Shown here piece by piece: positions 27,001-38,060 of a DNA stretch of 64,000 nt. Where the stretch lies: NCBI GenBank assembly GCA_026413225.1, contig CM048557.1, positions 41,970,371-42,034,370 of the forward strand, written 5' to 3'. Both the position numbers and the translations under genes were made by a program. Origin of the DNA: Otis tarda. Lineage: Eukaryota > Chordata > Aves > Otidiformes > Otididae. The stretch's first letter is position 1, and each line of letters starts with the position of its first letter. The notes below the pieces were generated by a model. It was given only the letters and a program-made list of their open reading frames with translations. It did not search any database and was not told the origin of the DNA.

Positions 27001-27271
27001 GATGACAAAAGACCCATCAGATTAGTGAAAGAGACTTCCTCCTGTCTTCTGGAGGTGTAGAGGGCACTGATGACTGTCCTTTGAAGCCTCCTGGAGACTA
27101 TATTGCATTCCCAGCTGTAGCACTGGTGTTCTCCAAAGGCTCCTCCCGTGGAGTGATGGCAACTTCTTTCTCTCCGTTCCTTTCCCACAGCTGGCAGGCA
27201 GCAGAGGGGTATGCCCTCTCTGAAATTTGGGAGCCAGGTCTGTCTGGTGGATTCCAGCTGCTGCGTTTCAT
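24001..27271. other. AT-rich unique non-coding sequence
   Basis: No recognised gene. The longest repeat-free frame of the window lies here (25578 to 25204, minus strand, 124 codons), rich in Ser, Lys and Thr, without signal peptide, membrane segment or known motif; I treat it as a chance frame. The stretch around 25020-25100 is a little GC-richer but unrecognised. Confidence 0.6.
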
Positions 27272-27335
27272 GGACGTTGATGCAAGGGAAGTTGCATCAA
27301 GGAGTTGATGCAAGGACATTGATGCAAGGGAAGTT
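27272..27335. repeat. Local direct-repeat cluster around TTGATGCAAGG
   Basis: TTGATGCAAGG occurs three times in 64 bp (starting at 27277, 27305 and 27319). The outer two sit in matching 22-bp units, 27272-27293 and 27314-27335, differing at one base. GTTGCATCAAGG lies between them and is partly the reverse complement of the unit. This looks like recent local duplication, perhaps with inversion. Confidence 0.85.
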
Positions 27336-30024
27336 ACACTGGAGTTAAACTTCCATCAAAGCACAGTAATGCATTACTAAAAGGAAGAGTTGCTTCTGTG
27401 TCAGAAGAGAGATTATTTGGCATTCAAACCAATACTGTATACAAAGACAGAAATAGTAGAATTCAGCAGAGGCTTAATTCAATTTGAATGTGTCTCCTGA
27501 ATAAAATACAACCCAAACAGCAAGGATGCCTTAGCAAGTACATGGAAGTGTTTGTTGGGCAGGGCCCATGATTTGCTGCTTTGTCAACCTCTGAGCACTG
27601 CTTCCTGATGAGACTGGTACTTGGAGGCCAAATGCTGTGTTCAGGATCTAGGCAAGAATGCCTTCTGGGAATTGCTTCTCCTATGACTCTGAATCTGGGA
27701 GTTCTGGCCGTAGTTTTTTGCCCTGTGCTTGTCTTGTATTCAGTGTAACTACTCAGGTCAAATTGCTGCTGAACTCACAGTTTTCTCTTGTAACTAATTG
27801 CATACTGAACTGGTACCACAGACTGACAAAACACAGTGGCTTTTTAGAAATTATCTTCTTAATTTTGTTTTGAAACAAATTTGTTTGAGTTCTTTCTCAT
27901 GGTGTCTTACCTTTAAGCTGCCGTATTTAACATGTCTTATTTTCTCTTCCATTTTAATTCGAGCAGTAAAGATGTTTATTTTGGAAAGAGTTGCGACCAT
28001 GCAATAACATGTTTCACTCTAAATAAACAATATGTGTTCTCAGTCCTACTGCACTGGGTTTTTTTTGCTTTTTGTTGTGGTTTTGATCTGGGGTTGTTGA
28101 GGGCAGGTGTGTTTGTTTTTGTAGTTATTTAAAATTTCCTACATTGAAGAATAAACAAAGCATTTATTAGGAGGAATACACCTTCTATTGCTTATGATAT
28201 AAAGATATGTTTTATTTTTATGGCTGTGTTGACCACATCTGTTTTAAAAGCAAAAGCTGCAGCACGTTTAGGAGAACATTTGTGTAAGCAATGGGAATAT
28301 ACAGACTACACTTCTCAATTTTTTTCCCTTTTAATCTCCACATTCTGCTGTACACATATGCACAGAACACATCTCTCCACTCTCCTGTCACGATGAAATA
28401 ACGATTTCATTCACCTTAAGTATATCTTTGTCTTCCATAATGGGAAGTACCAGTAATTAGGATAGTAATTTGACACTGGAAGGGGAATTTAATATCATCA
28501 AACAGTATGTCATATGTTTTTATTAAGCTTTATCTGAGATGCAGTAAGACTTCCCTCATCTGCCAGAATTTCTTTGTCTACAAAGTAAACTACCAAAGAA
28601 AGCCATTGGATTATTTTTGGAAGCCCACCATTTGTAAAGCCATTCTTTCTTTACTTGAGCATTTGCTTGTAAACTATGAGTGTCATGTAAGTTATTAAAA
28701 AAAAAAAACAAACCACTGTGAAGTTGCATGTCCAGTTGTTCTTAATGAGGCCTAGTTATGCATCACTTCCAGAAGTTCTGTTTTGAAATGTTTAATACCT
28801 GAAGACTCTTAAAAAGATGCAAGAAGTAGAGAGAAGTATTTTGAAAAATGTGTGACTGGAAACTACTGGCCAATTTTGACTTACAGAACTTTGAACAGCT
28901 CTAATAATGAAGTCATAACTAGTGCTTGTAGACTTAATTTAGATTTTTATGCTTTCCTACTTAGCCAAGTTTTGATTTTTATTTCTTTCATCATCAGATT
29001 AGAATTTTATTTGGCATGCTTGTTCTTGTGCATTTTTCAAATATCAAAACTACATGGTTTGAGGGATCTTTTCTTTATCATCTGTTCCTGTTGAAAAATC
29101 ATTGGGAAGCTTTCTTAAAAGATACTCCTAGAAGAACGTGCTTAAATATTTCTGTGTGAAAAGCCAAGCAGGTAAAAAATGGTGGGAAACTGGTTTAGAT
29201 GAGATTCTTGTCTATGATCTTGCCAAACGCAGAAAATCTGACTTCCATCAGCTGATTGTTTTCAACTCTTGTAGGCATGGTGATGAACAGGAAAACTCTA
29301 CATTTCAATGGAAATGGAATTCTCTCTGGAACTGACAGAGACTGGGAAGTGCCCCAGATTTTTTAGGGCAATGATTATCTGGTCATTATTTTGACAGGTT
29401 ATTTCTTAATAACAGGTTTCAAATGCAAAACAAATTTTCAGTGCTTGGAAACAGAAGCCAGTAGAGGCTTAATCAAAAACAGACTGTAAGTTTTTTAAAC
29501 AAGGAAACCTGAAGAATATCCCTCAAAACTAGAAGAGTCTGAGTTGTACTTAAAAAATTCATGAAAGACCTAACTGTAAATGGACCCAAATATCTGTGAT
29601 AAGGTAATGAAATGCTAAAATGGTGATAGAACATCTTTTATTTCTGTGCTTGAGTTTAGCTCTTTGATAGAGCACAGATCGAGCACTTATTTAAAAAGAA
29701 AAAAAAAAAATCCACAACACAACCACCACCACAAAACCTTTCTAGAACTTTTTTAAAGGGCATTACATAAAACCTCTGTGCTATTGTATGCAAGCCCTGA
29801 TGCACAGGTGTTAATGTATCCAAGCCAACTTCTGAATCAAACATTTGAAAATGTCACGCACCTTGTGAAACAACTGTTTCACATGTGTAAGGTGCATTGT
29901 AAATACCTCAATATAACCTGGATAGTTGGAATATTTTAAAAATAAAACCAGTAAAAATTATTGGTGTTTCCTTGATCACTGTCCTCACTTAGGTGTATTT
30001 TAATGTGAGGTTTAAATACTGTTC
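27336..30024. other. AT-rich unique non-coding sequence
   Basis: Nothing recognisable. Contains A runs near 28697 and 29698 and only short frames, some hydrophobic by virtue of T-rich composition (for example 27658-28132), which I do not read as membrane proteins. Confidence 0.65.
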
Positions 30025-30586
30025 TGCTGTGGTTTAGCCCTAGTCACCACACAGTTTCTCGCTTGCCCTGCCCCACCCCAGTGGGTCAGGGGAGAGAATT
30101 GGGAAGAAAGGAAAACTTGTGAGTTGAGGTGAAGACACTTTACTAGAATAACAAAGGAAAATTACAATTATAATAGAACATAAGGATACTAAAATATACA
30201 AAATGAACAATGCACAATTTCTCAGCACCCAATGTCCCAATGACCGATACAGCCCGTCCCAAGGAGCGATCACGGAAATGAAACTGAGCAGCCAGAAAAG
30301 TAGTGAGAGAGATGGATGCTTACCCTGGGCAACCCCTGCTTATGTACTGATCATGACATTTATGGCATGGAATACTCTCTTTGGCCAGTTTGGGTCAATT
30401 ATTCTGGCTGTATTCCTCCCAGCTTCCTCATCTGCATATTAATGGACTTGGAAAGCTGGACAGTGTCCTTGGTCTCATTAACAACTCATAACATCAGTAT
30501 GTTTATCAACATTTTTCACATACAAAATCCCAAACACACTGGCTTCTGAGAGAAAAATTAACTTTATCCCTGCTGAAACCAGGACA
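30025..30586 (-). mobile_element. ERVL-type endogenous retrovirus LTR (3' LTR)
   Basis: Read on the minus strand the block starts TGTCCTGGTTTCAGC at 30586 and ends in ...CCACAGCA at 30025, so it has the TG...CA ends of an LTR and a length near 560 bp. The start wording is the one shared by avian ERVL LTRs. Internal retroviral sequence joins it on its 5' side (higher coordinates), which makes it the 3' LTR. No matching 5' LTR is present in the window. Substitutions, including a decayed 3' terminus, suggest an old insertion. The tail flank shows no clear target-site duplication because the other LTR is missing. Confidence 0.85.
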
Positions 30587-31510
30587 ATATCCACTCCTTG
30601 TTCCATACCATCTATGTCATGCTTTATATATACACAAACAGATATAATTCCCTCAGTCTATGGGCCATCCGTCCAAAGTCTGTTGAGTTCATTTAGTCCA
30701 CAGCTCCATCAGTCATAACAGTCTTTCCGGGCAGGAGGGATGGTATGTAGTGTGGGGTTGTTGCATGCTGTATCTGGAGCTTGCAGCTAGTACATCTAGC
30801 ACAGCTGGTGCATCATGTCCGCAATCTGTAGGTTATTATACAGAGTGGCCTCTTCAGCATGGGTCACCTCTTCCTCTGGTGGCATTCCAAAATCTTTGCC
30901 TTTTGGCCAGTCTGTGTTTACTTCTAAGATTCCTGGGTGATTGGGGTTTCCTATTTGAGCTCACATCCATTGGAATGGGATTACTTCCATTTTGCCATTT
31001 TATTCCTGAAAACTGTATCTCTTGTGCAGGCCCCTTGACTTTGCTTTGTTTTGTGGCAAAGCTGGCTTTCAGAAGGATTTGGATTAATTTCTCCCCTTTT
31101 TAAAAAACTTCTGCTGCTGTATTGCCCCACAATGATGTCATCAATGTATTGCAGGTGTTCCCAGGTTTTACCCTTTTGCAGTGCAGTCCCGTTCTCCTCC
31201 ATTCTGGTATAAGTTTCCGTTCTTATTTTTTATGATATTGAAACTGTTCCATGTAGCACATGTCCCTTGGACTCTTCAGACCTCCATTTTCATACTCTTC
31301 CCAATCCTATCAAGAAATGATCAGGGACCTCTAAAGGCAGCACCATTCCAGTCTTTGAATTAACAGCTCACTAGTTTCAGCTTGTGTGCAAAATGGAGGT
31401 GTGTAGACTTCTTTGAAGCAGCAGTCAGTGGTCCCCATCTCCACAGCTGGTCTAGTTCTTCTGGAGTTGAGTTCTGTTATCTGCTGAGCTTTCTGAGCTG
31501 CCTTTAAATT
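30587..31510 (-). pseudogene. ERVL pol remnant with internal deletion
   Basis: On the minus strand the frame at 31202-30981 carries LQKGKTWEHLQ followed by the reverse transcriptase active-site motif YIDD (31137-31148). Upstream (31510-31203) is worn RT sequence with stops; downstream, after about 200 bp of RT, the sequence jumps to acidic, stop-ridden wording that I take to be the 3' end of the internal region, and then meets the LTR. RNase H and integrase would need well over 1 kb between these points, so a large internal deletion is inferred. Both catalytic Asp are retained but many stops flank them. The outer limit near 31510 is uncertain; related sequence may extend to about 31700. Confidence 0.75.
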
Positions 31511-33476
31511 CTGTACTTACAACGTGCAATCCTAGCCAGTGGTCTGATGGCAGAGCATCTGCAGGCATAGACTTGTGCATGCTGCGTGCCAAGTCACATC
31601 TCACACCTGCCAAACGCAGCACCTGGAGGATGTGCCAGGATAGGATGCTTTGCTTTTGCCTTTATTTCATTTTCTTCTGCCTTTCCACTTGCAGACTCCT
31701 TTGGTTAGGTTCTACGCTGCAGGGCAGGCTGATTTCTCACAAATAAGCTGAGGTGTTTGCTATGAAAATAAGATAGATGTTCACTTTGTTCTCCACATCA
31801 TGGAATGACAGCTATCACAGTTGTTTAGCACTTTTCTTTTTTTTTTTTCTAAATAGACTACATTTACTTTTATTGACCATTTTCTGAATTTAATTCCAGG
31901 CATGTTCAGTTGTTGTTATTTTTAGTTACCTTCATGTTCATGGAAGTGACAGATGATAGACACTACATTTCCAAATACATAAAAATAGGTGAGGTTTTTT
32001 GAGACAGGACACACTTCTCGTGTTGTTTTCTCATCACTGCTGTCCTTTTCGTCTGTTATCTTCCATCCAAATAGTGTGAACGTTAGTGCTGTATGTACTG
32101 TTTTCTAGACAGAGTTTGCAGTGCAAAAGGAAATCCAAATTCTATGTATGTCTTGCCAGGGAAGAAAGCTTTTAAAGATTTCTTCATGAGATAAGGATGC
32201 ATGTCCAAAAAGGCTTTATAGCTGAAGGAATATCAGCTCCCAGTGGTCTATAGGCTTATTCAACCAAGGTGGTTGTCTCCTCTTGAGTGGGAAGAGTGAT
32301 TGACTGTACCAGACTTCCCTCTGGAATCAATTAATGTTCCTATGTACCATTATAGCATGAATGTGAGATACTCCAGTAGAAGCTAGTTAGGATACTTTTG
32401 TGTACCTTAGAATAATAATTTTCTTTCATCTTAGTTTTCTGTGCAGTGGCTTTTAAGCTCAGCTCTTTACAGCCTTCTGACTATGACTGTAGGACTACGA
32501 TAGAAAATGAAAGACTATTACTAATATATCAACCATTGTCACCTTAGGATGATTGCAGATACATTGAGAAATGAAGTAAATACAGAAAGAAGGTTACAAT
32601 GAAAATACACTTTGTATTTCTACCAGAACATCAGTAATGCTTCCTTTCATGCAAAATAATGTCTAAGCATGGATTACATTCTGAACTAAGGAATGGAGGT
32701 AGGCCTGTAGATTTTGTTGGCTGATTGTGAAAAAATAATAGTGTAATGATAGAATGTTGCCTTAAAGGAAACTGCAACAAATATATATCTTTTTATTTAA
32801 AGGGTAGCTATATTAATAGGTCACATTATTGTGCTAACTATATCAGTAATGCAGGTTAAAACACAAGAATTGCACAACACAAACTCTGTACTTGAAAAAT
32901 TTCCCATTATCCTTTTCTCATTAAACAGTTATAGTTTTTTAAAAAAAAACAATTCTGATGGCTGAATTAATTAATCAGTTAGCTAGCAGTACATTTTCAA
33001 GAAATATTTTTAGTCAAATAAAATTTGCTGCTAACAATCTCAGGCATCAGTCTCACTTGCTTTAACAATGTTACCAAACATTGCTATGGGAGAGTAAGCC
33101 TTTATTCTTTGTTTATTTTCTCATTGTTTTTTCCCTTGAAGTAGTTCCAGTAGCCTATGGATGGAGAGGCATTTATTTCAGAACACTGCATAAACTGATT
33201 TGCCCTTCCAACATGCCTGAACTCAAGATGTTACTATGAAGGCCAAAAGGGTTTGTCTGTGTGGACCTAATTAATTAAAAATGGAAGTTAGAAAGGTTAG
33301 GTAGTAACTTATTAGAAAATATAAACATATAAAACCAGACTCTATTAGGTGATGTTTGTTTTTTTTTATCCTGGCTGAAGAATTATGAAATTAAATTTGA
33401 ATTAAAAAAAAAAAGAAAATAGAAAAGGCAGATCACACAAGATTAATCTGGTATTTTTCTAACCAGATAACTCATT
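31511..33476. other. AT-rich non-coding sequence
   Basis: The first 200 bp, GC-richer and CAG/CTG-rich, may be further ERV-derived sequence but I cannot identify it. The rest shows no gene or clear repeat, apart from T and A runs at 31837-31850, 32938-32949 and 33402-33412. Confidence 0.6.
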
Positions 33477-33505
33477 GGGGGGGGGGGGGCTTGGGGGGGC
33501 GGGGG
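33477..33505. repeat. G-rich tract with G-quadruplex potential
   Basis: Thirteen G, then CTT, seven G, C and five G. Four or more G-triplets lie in 29 bp, so a G-quadruplex can form on the plus strand. The tract also breaks most assemblers' length calling. Confidence 0.9.
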
Positions 33506-33679
33506 TTTAATTTGCTATAGTGCCATATCAGAAATTATTTATTCAACCAAGAAGTATGGGTGTCAGCATAAGAATTGCTAGTTTGTAGAGTGGGTAAGAA
33601 ACTAAACTCAATGAGATAGCAGCAAAAGGGAGCTTCCTAACAGGAGGGAAGATTTTGAAGGAACTTCTCAAGATCTGAA

Positions 33680-33965
33680 AAAAGTTGACCAGTGACACAA
33701 AACTAAGAGAAAGAAGCAATCAGGGCTGAATGATTTTGAGGACTAGAGTAACAGAAATGGAATGAAATTGCATAGCAGAAAGTGCAAAATTATGTACCTG
33801 AGGACTAATAGTACTAAATTCTCTTAAAGCAAGGAATTCCACCAGATAGAGATGACTGAAATAGATAAATTGCTCTTGAAGAGCCTAAAAGGCGTGACTG
33901 TGATGCAATGTGAGAAAGTAAAATTTAATCCTAAGGCTGGAGTGCTGTGTCTGGTGAAGATTGGA
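33680..33965 (+). mobile_element. Ancient CR1/L3-like LINE fragment
   Basis: Plus-strand wording follows, with many changes, the part of CR1/L3 ORF2 just after the RT active site: GTGACACAAAACTAAGAG corresponds to the D-T-K-L stretch after the FADD motif, AGTGCAAAATTATGTACCTG to the K-C-K-V-L/M-H-L stretch, and CTGTGATGCAATGTGAGAAAG to the Q-C-D-A-A-x-K-A stretch. No frame is open across it. It is far more diverged than the other CR1 copies, consistent with an early-amniote age. A short stretch at 34705-34765 resembles a worn CR1 3' end and could belong to the same insertion, which would then be interrupted. Confidence 0.6.
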
Positions 33966-36160
33966 TGGTGCTAGTAGAGCTGTAGAAGGGAATTATTTAT
34001 ATGAAATTATATGAAATACTAGAAACCACTGGCCAGTACTGATGGTGGCCCCAGCCAATGGCTACTCTGCTTCTTGCTCCAGGGTTTCCTTCTGCCTCCA
34101 GGGTGTGTACCCTGTCTGAGGATGTTGTATTGGCAAGCTCAGTGCAAATGTATGTGCCATTTATGCTCAGCACAGCAGGGAAATGAAACACAGAAAGGTT
34201 TTGCTGGGGCTTATAGAGTTCAGGCATGGAGGTAGCCCACTGTTCCTAAGGAAGTCTTGCCCCTGTTGGGCTGGGCACAGTCTCCTGTGATGAAGAAAGG
34301 GGAATTCAAAGCGTGAAAGATGCAGATAAAGGCTTTGATGATCATCAGGAGAATGGCTTGTTCATCTGATGTTGGGGAGGATGGAAAATCTGGAAATTTA
34401 GATAAATTTGGATGGAAATTAGATGTAACTAGCAAAGAGGCTAGGAGATTATATGATTGCTCTCCATGGGGTGCTTAGAATGCCAGGGACCCAGGAAAAC
34501 ATTTTAATTCAGAGTATCATGTTCCAAGGAGAGTTTGGTATTAACTGGCTACAAGTAAATTTAAGCTGAAAATATAATGGAAAACATCCAGTTGCTAAAG
34601 TAATCAGGACCTGAAAGAGCTACAGCAAAAGGGGCAAAACATGAAGTTCTTTTCAGAGGGCAATCAGTATGCTTATGGAAAGATACATGATGATTTGTGC
34701 AGATTGCCAAACTCAGTGACCAAGGAGGTCCTTCCTACTCTCTTTATCCTTTAATTTCTAAGTCATGTAACTAATGAAGAAAAAAAAAAAAAAAAAAAAG
34801 ACGACCTATGAGATTATTTCCAGTAATTTTTTGTGCATAAGAAAGCCTGCGTTCCTGCTACACTCTTTCCTTAATTCCCCTATTTCTGTACAAGTAAACT
34901 GCAGAGTAGTTTCTAGAAATGGTATCTTGTCGTGTCTTGTAACATACAGTGATTTTGTGATATGAATTAATGTAATCTACAAGGTGACCAGAGAATCTCC
35001 AGTGGAATCCTGTATTGAAGTGTAGGTTGGACTCAACCCCCAAAGCCAGAGGGGGAACACACAGCTTCTGTGCATCGTTCACTATACATCCTAGCCTCCA
35101 GTATTATAGTCTGAAAGAATCTCGACTTCTGTTTAGATAACAGATGAGGATGCTGTAGGAGAGAAGCATTATTATGATATGATAGCTCAGAAGCAGTCAC
35201 CGTGTGTGCTGAGATTTTTAAATTTAGTCCCTCAGCTGTGGTAGTACATATCTAGGAACAGCATGTCTACAGAATGAAAGGTCTCAGATTTTTTCAGACT
35301 TATTATTTTTGTCAGTGTGTGTTTAAAGAGTTTGTCGAACATGGAGTATTTTAGGTGAGAGAAAATATAAATTATCAATATGGTAATAACACTCTGATTA
35401 TTTTAATGGTATATGTAATCTTATTACTACTTCCTCTGTTGTTATGTATTTCTGTTACTTGTAGTTACCTGTATATTTATAGTAATGAAGGAGGCAACAC
35501 ACCATTCACTGCTGCTATATTCCTGAGATATTTGACTTTCTGTGCAGGTACTAGCTGTCAATCAAGGCTAATCAAACTGGCACAGTTAACATAATACATC
35601 ATAAAATTTCACAGTAATGTCAACGTGTAATTCTGTCAATCTGGTTAAAGGAAATGGGCTAAAAACAATATTGTCATTTTGTAATAACACAGGCAAACAG
35701 AATTTTAGAATAATATTTTTACTGTCTGCTATAAATATGCTGTGTACAGGTTTCAAGAGCAGCAGTGATTTCTTTTAGGATTTAATTGGTCAAATATCCA
35801 GAGTTTGGAATCTTATTTTTCACTTTTCTCACTATCAGATATTTTCAGTGTATCCTGAAAAGGAAAGAGGTTTTGCAGTTCTCCCTGTAGAATCATAGAA
35901 CGGTCAACTGTAGTATGACACTAGAGATGTCCAGGAGGAAGAGAGAGGGGAGGCATGGTTTTCTTCTGTCTTTGTGTCACTGCACGGGAGTGTTATATGA
36001 TGGAAGTGGCCAAGGTTGGTTAGACAGTAACATCTGGGAAAGAGGGATCCCAACTCTGCTATCAGCTGCGTTTGTATAACTTGCATGCCAACAGTATAGC
36101 AAGCTCCTAGCAAAAAAAAAAAAAAACCACAAGCCAAAAACAGATTTAGTACTATTCCAG
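33966..36160. other. Non-coding sequence, AT-rich
   Basis: No recognised gene. A GC-richer patch at 34020-34280 is unidentified. A 20-A run ends at 34799. TAGAATCATAGAA at 35888-35900 matches a CR1 3' end by 13 bases only and is not called. An A15 run lies at 36112-36126 just before the tandem duplication. Confidence 0.6.
34780..34799. repeat. Poly-A run (20 bp)
   Basis: Homopolymer A. It could be the tail of a plus-strand retroposed sequence covering part of 34450-34780, but that sequence matches nothing I know and the supposed flanking 8-mer repeat is not adjacent to the tail. Confidence 0.85.
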
Positions 36161-36217
36161 TTTATACACATGGGAACAGAAAAGTCTGTTTTATACACAT
36201 GGGAACAGAAAAGTCTG
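36161..36217. repeat. Perfect 2 x 29-bp tandem duplication
   Basis: The unit starting TTTATACACATGGGAACAGA is present at 36161-36189 and again at 36190-36217 with no mismatch (the second copy lacks only the last base). Perfect identity suggests recent replication slippage or unequal exchange. It lies 35 bp after an A15 run. Confidence 0.95.
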
Positions 36218-37680
36218 GTGCTTTGCATGGCACAACACAGAAATGTAGGCAGAAAATGTAAAGCTTCAAAATCCAGTGTCTTTCTACTTCGGATTTGCAG
36301 ACCTTTGCAATTTTTTGGTAAGCATGCAAGCCCTTATCTGACAAGGTTAAGTCTGTTGACAATAGCTTGCTTTTCAAAGTTGCCTTTGGCAAAACTCTTA
36401 CAAAAAATTGAATACTACTGAGTTGTCAGCAAGATATATCCATGTACTGTTATTAAAAATATATCAAAATGCACAAGTAACCTTATTAAAATAAATGGAG
36501 TTTCTCATGAAGTAAAATGTTAACTGGGCCAAACAGGTGTTACAGAAGTCTGTGTGGGCATAGCTTGTTCAAGAATGTTTGTAGCATATCCTTCTGTGAT
36601 GATCTTTATTTGCCTGCAGCAATTGATCATAAGGTGTTTCATGTGCTGAGGAGGGAACATCTTTGGAAGCACCAGGCAGATTTCTCTTTCCTCATAGAAA
36701 ATGTTTTTTGTTTATTTTCTTCAAAATACAGAGCATTGTATAATAATTCACCTAGGTTAGGTGGTCTTTGTCAGGTGATGACATGCATGTTTGTAAACCA
36801 GGGAAAGTTTAGGGAGAAGTTTACCTTCTATCAAGAATCTTAGGTTGTAGGTGCAGAAGCTAGAGGAGAAATGATGGCAAATGTTTAATTTATAGATCTC
36901 TCAGATTCATAGTCAGGTCTTGATGCAGAAAGTAATAATGACAATGATGGCTGGGAAAATAAGATGAGAATATGGTCTTTGGAAAAGGCAGTATTAACAA
37001 TTAGATGTCCATTTTAAAAGGGTTAAAGTAGAAGCAAACAATTGTAAGAGAAGAGTAGTAGAATGGAAACTGAATTAAGTTCCATTTAATATGTGAAAAT
37101 CCGTTCTTTAGCAAAGCAGCACAGAGAATCTGAGACAATGACTTCTCATGGCAGATAGACAGGAGTAATTTTTAAAAATTAGACAAAGAACTTACAGTGA
37201 TAGAATACTTTGAAGGTGAAGTTTACAAATTATATTTGGAAGGAAAAGGCGGTAGCATTTCAAGCTTACTTTAGTTGCAAGCATAAATGGATTTGTCAGA
37301 TAACGTTATCCAGGGAACAGACTGCTTGGGAAAATGCTAGCTAAGTTCAGGAGCTGTTAACCAGGAAATTTAACAGACTAGGCTTGCAACAAGGGATTGC
37401 CTCTAAATACAGAATAAGAGCTTGGAAGTGGATATGCAGTTGATGCAGACATGAAAACAGTGAGAGCACCCCATCCAACCTCATGGACTCTCTAATACCT
37501 AGTGGTAGCTGAAGATGGTGCCGTAGATCTAACTACTCGGAAGCGGTATACAGTAGCCTCCCCTGCACCTCCGTGAACCAATTGGCCAAAAGGGGAAGGA
37601 ACCATTTTCTCTTCCCAATATCTGTATTTGAGAAGATTAATCAACAAGAGAGAAGTGTCCAAGTTATTCCCTACTTTAGG
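36218..37680. other. AT-rich non-coding sequence
   Basis: No supported gene. The plus-strand frame at 36517-36843 (108 codons) shows no known motif. The last 200 bp (about 37490-37680) are GC-richer and carry a minus-strand frame that runs out of the neighbouring CR1 to a stop at 37492; its origin is unknown. Confidence 0.6.
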
Positions 37681-38060
37681 TAGAATCATAGAATAGTTTG
37701 GGTTGGAAGGGACCTTTAAAGGTCATCTAGGTCATCTAGTCCAACCCACCTGCAAGGAGCAGGGACATCTCCAACCAGATCAGGTTGCTCAGAGCCCCAT
37801 CCAACTTGGCCTTGAATGTTTCCAGGGATGGGGCATCCACCACCTCTCTGGGCAACCTGTTCCAGTGTTCCACCACCCTCAGTGCAAATTTTTTTTCCTT
37901 ATATCCAGTCTGAATCTGCTTCCCTCTATTTTAAAACCATTATCCCTCATGCTATCACAACAGGCCCTAAAGAGTTTCTCCCCTTCTTTCCTGTAGGCCC
38001 CCTTTAGGTACTGGAAGACTACTATAAGGTCTCCATGGAGCCTTCTGTTCTCCAAACAGG
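37681..38060 (-). mobile_element. CR1 retrotransposon, 5'-truncated, about 380 bp
   Basis: Begins on the plus strand with TAGAATCATAGAATAG (reverse of the CR1 3' end) and continues through the 3' UTR with the palindrome GACCTTTAAAGGTC (37711-37724) into the ORF2 C-terminus, where the minus strand encodes GFKIEGSRFRLDIRKK. A 9-bp slip duplicates GGTCATCTA (37721-37729 and 37730-37738). The left edge is near 38060, where the CR1 wording RRLHGDLI stops. Same 3'-end type as the copies at 43.8 and 45.2 kb. Confidence 0.93.

Noticed and set aside
27658..28132. Several overlapping hydrophobic plus-strand frames
   Set aside because: Hydrophobicity follows from T-rich composition; frames overlap each other and show no motif.
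30750..31103. 117-codon plus-strand frame with hydrophobic stretches
   Set aside because: It is antisense to the ERVL pol remnant containing YIDD on the minus strand.
34445..34817. Possible retroposed copy: poly-A at 34780-34799 with an 8-bp repeat GAGATTAT at 34445 and 34810
   Set aside because: The downstream 8-mer is about 10 bp beyond the A run, not adjacent, and the body matches no known gene.
35888..35900. TAGAATCATAGAA resembling a CR1 3' end
   Set aside because: Only 13 bases match and the following sequence is not CR1-like.
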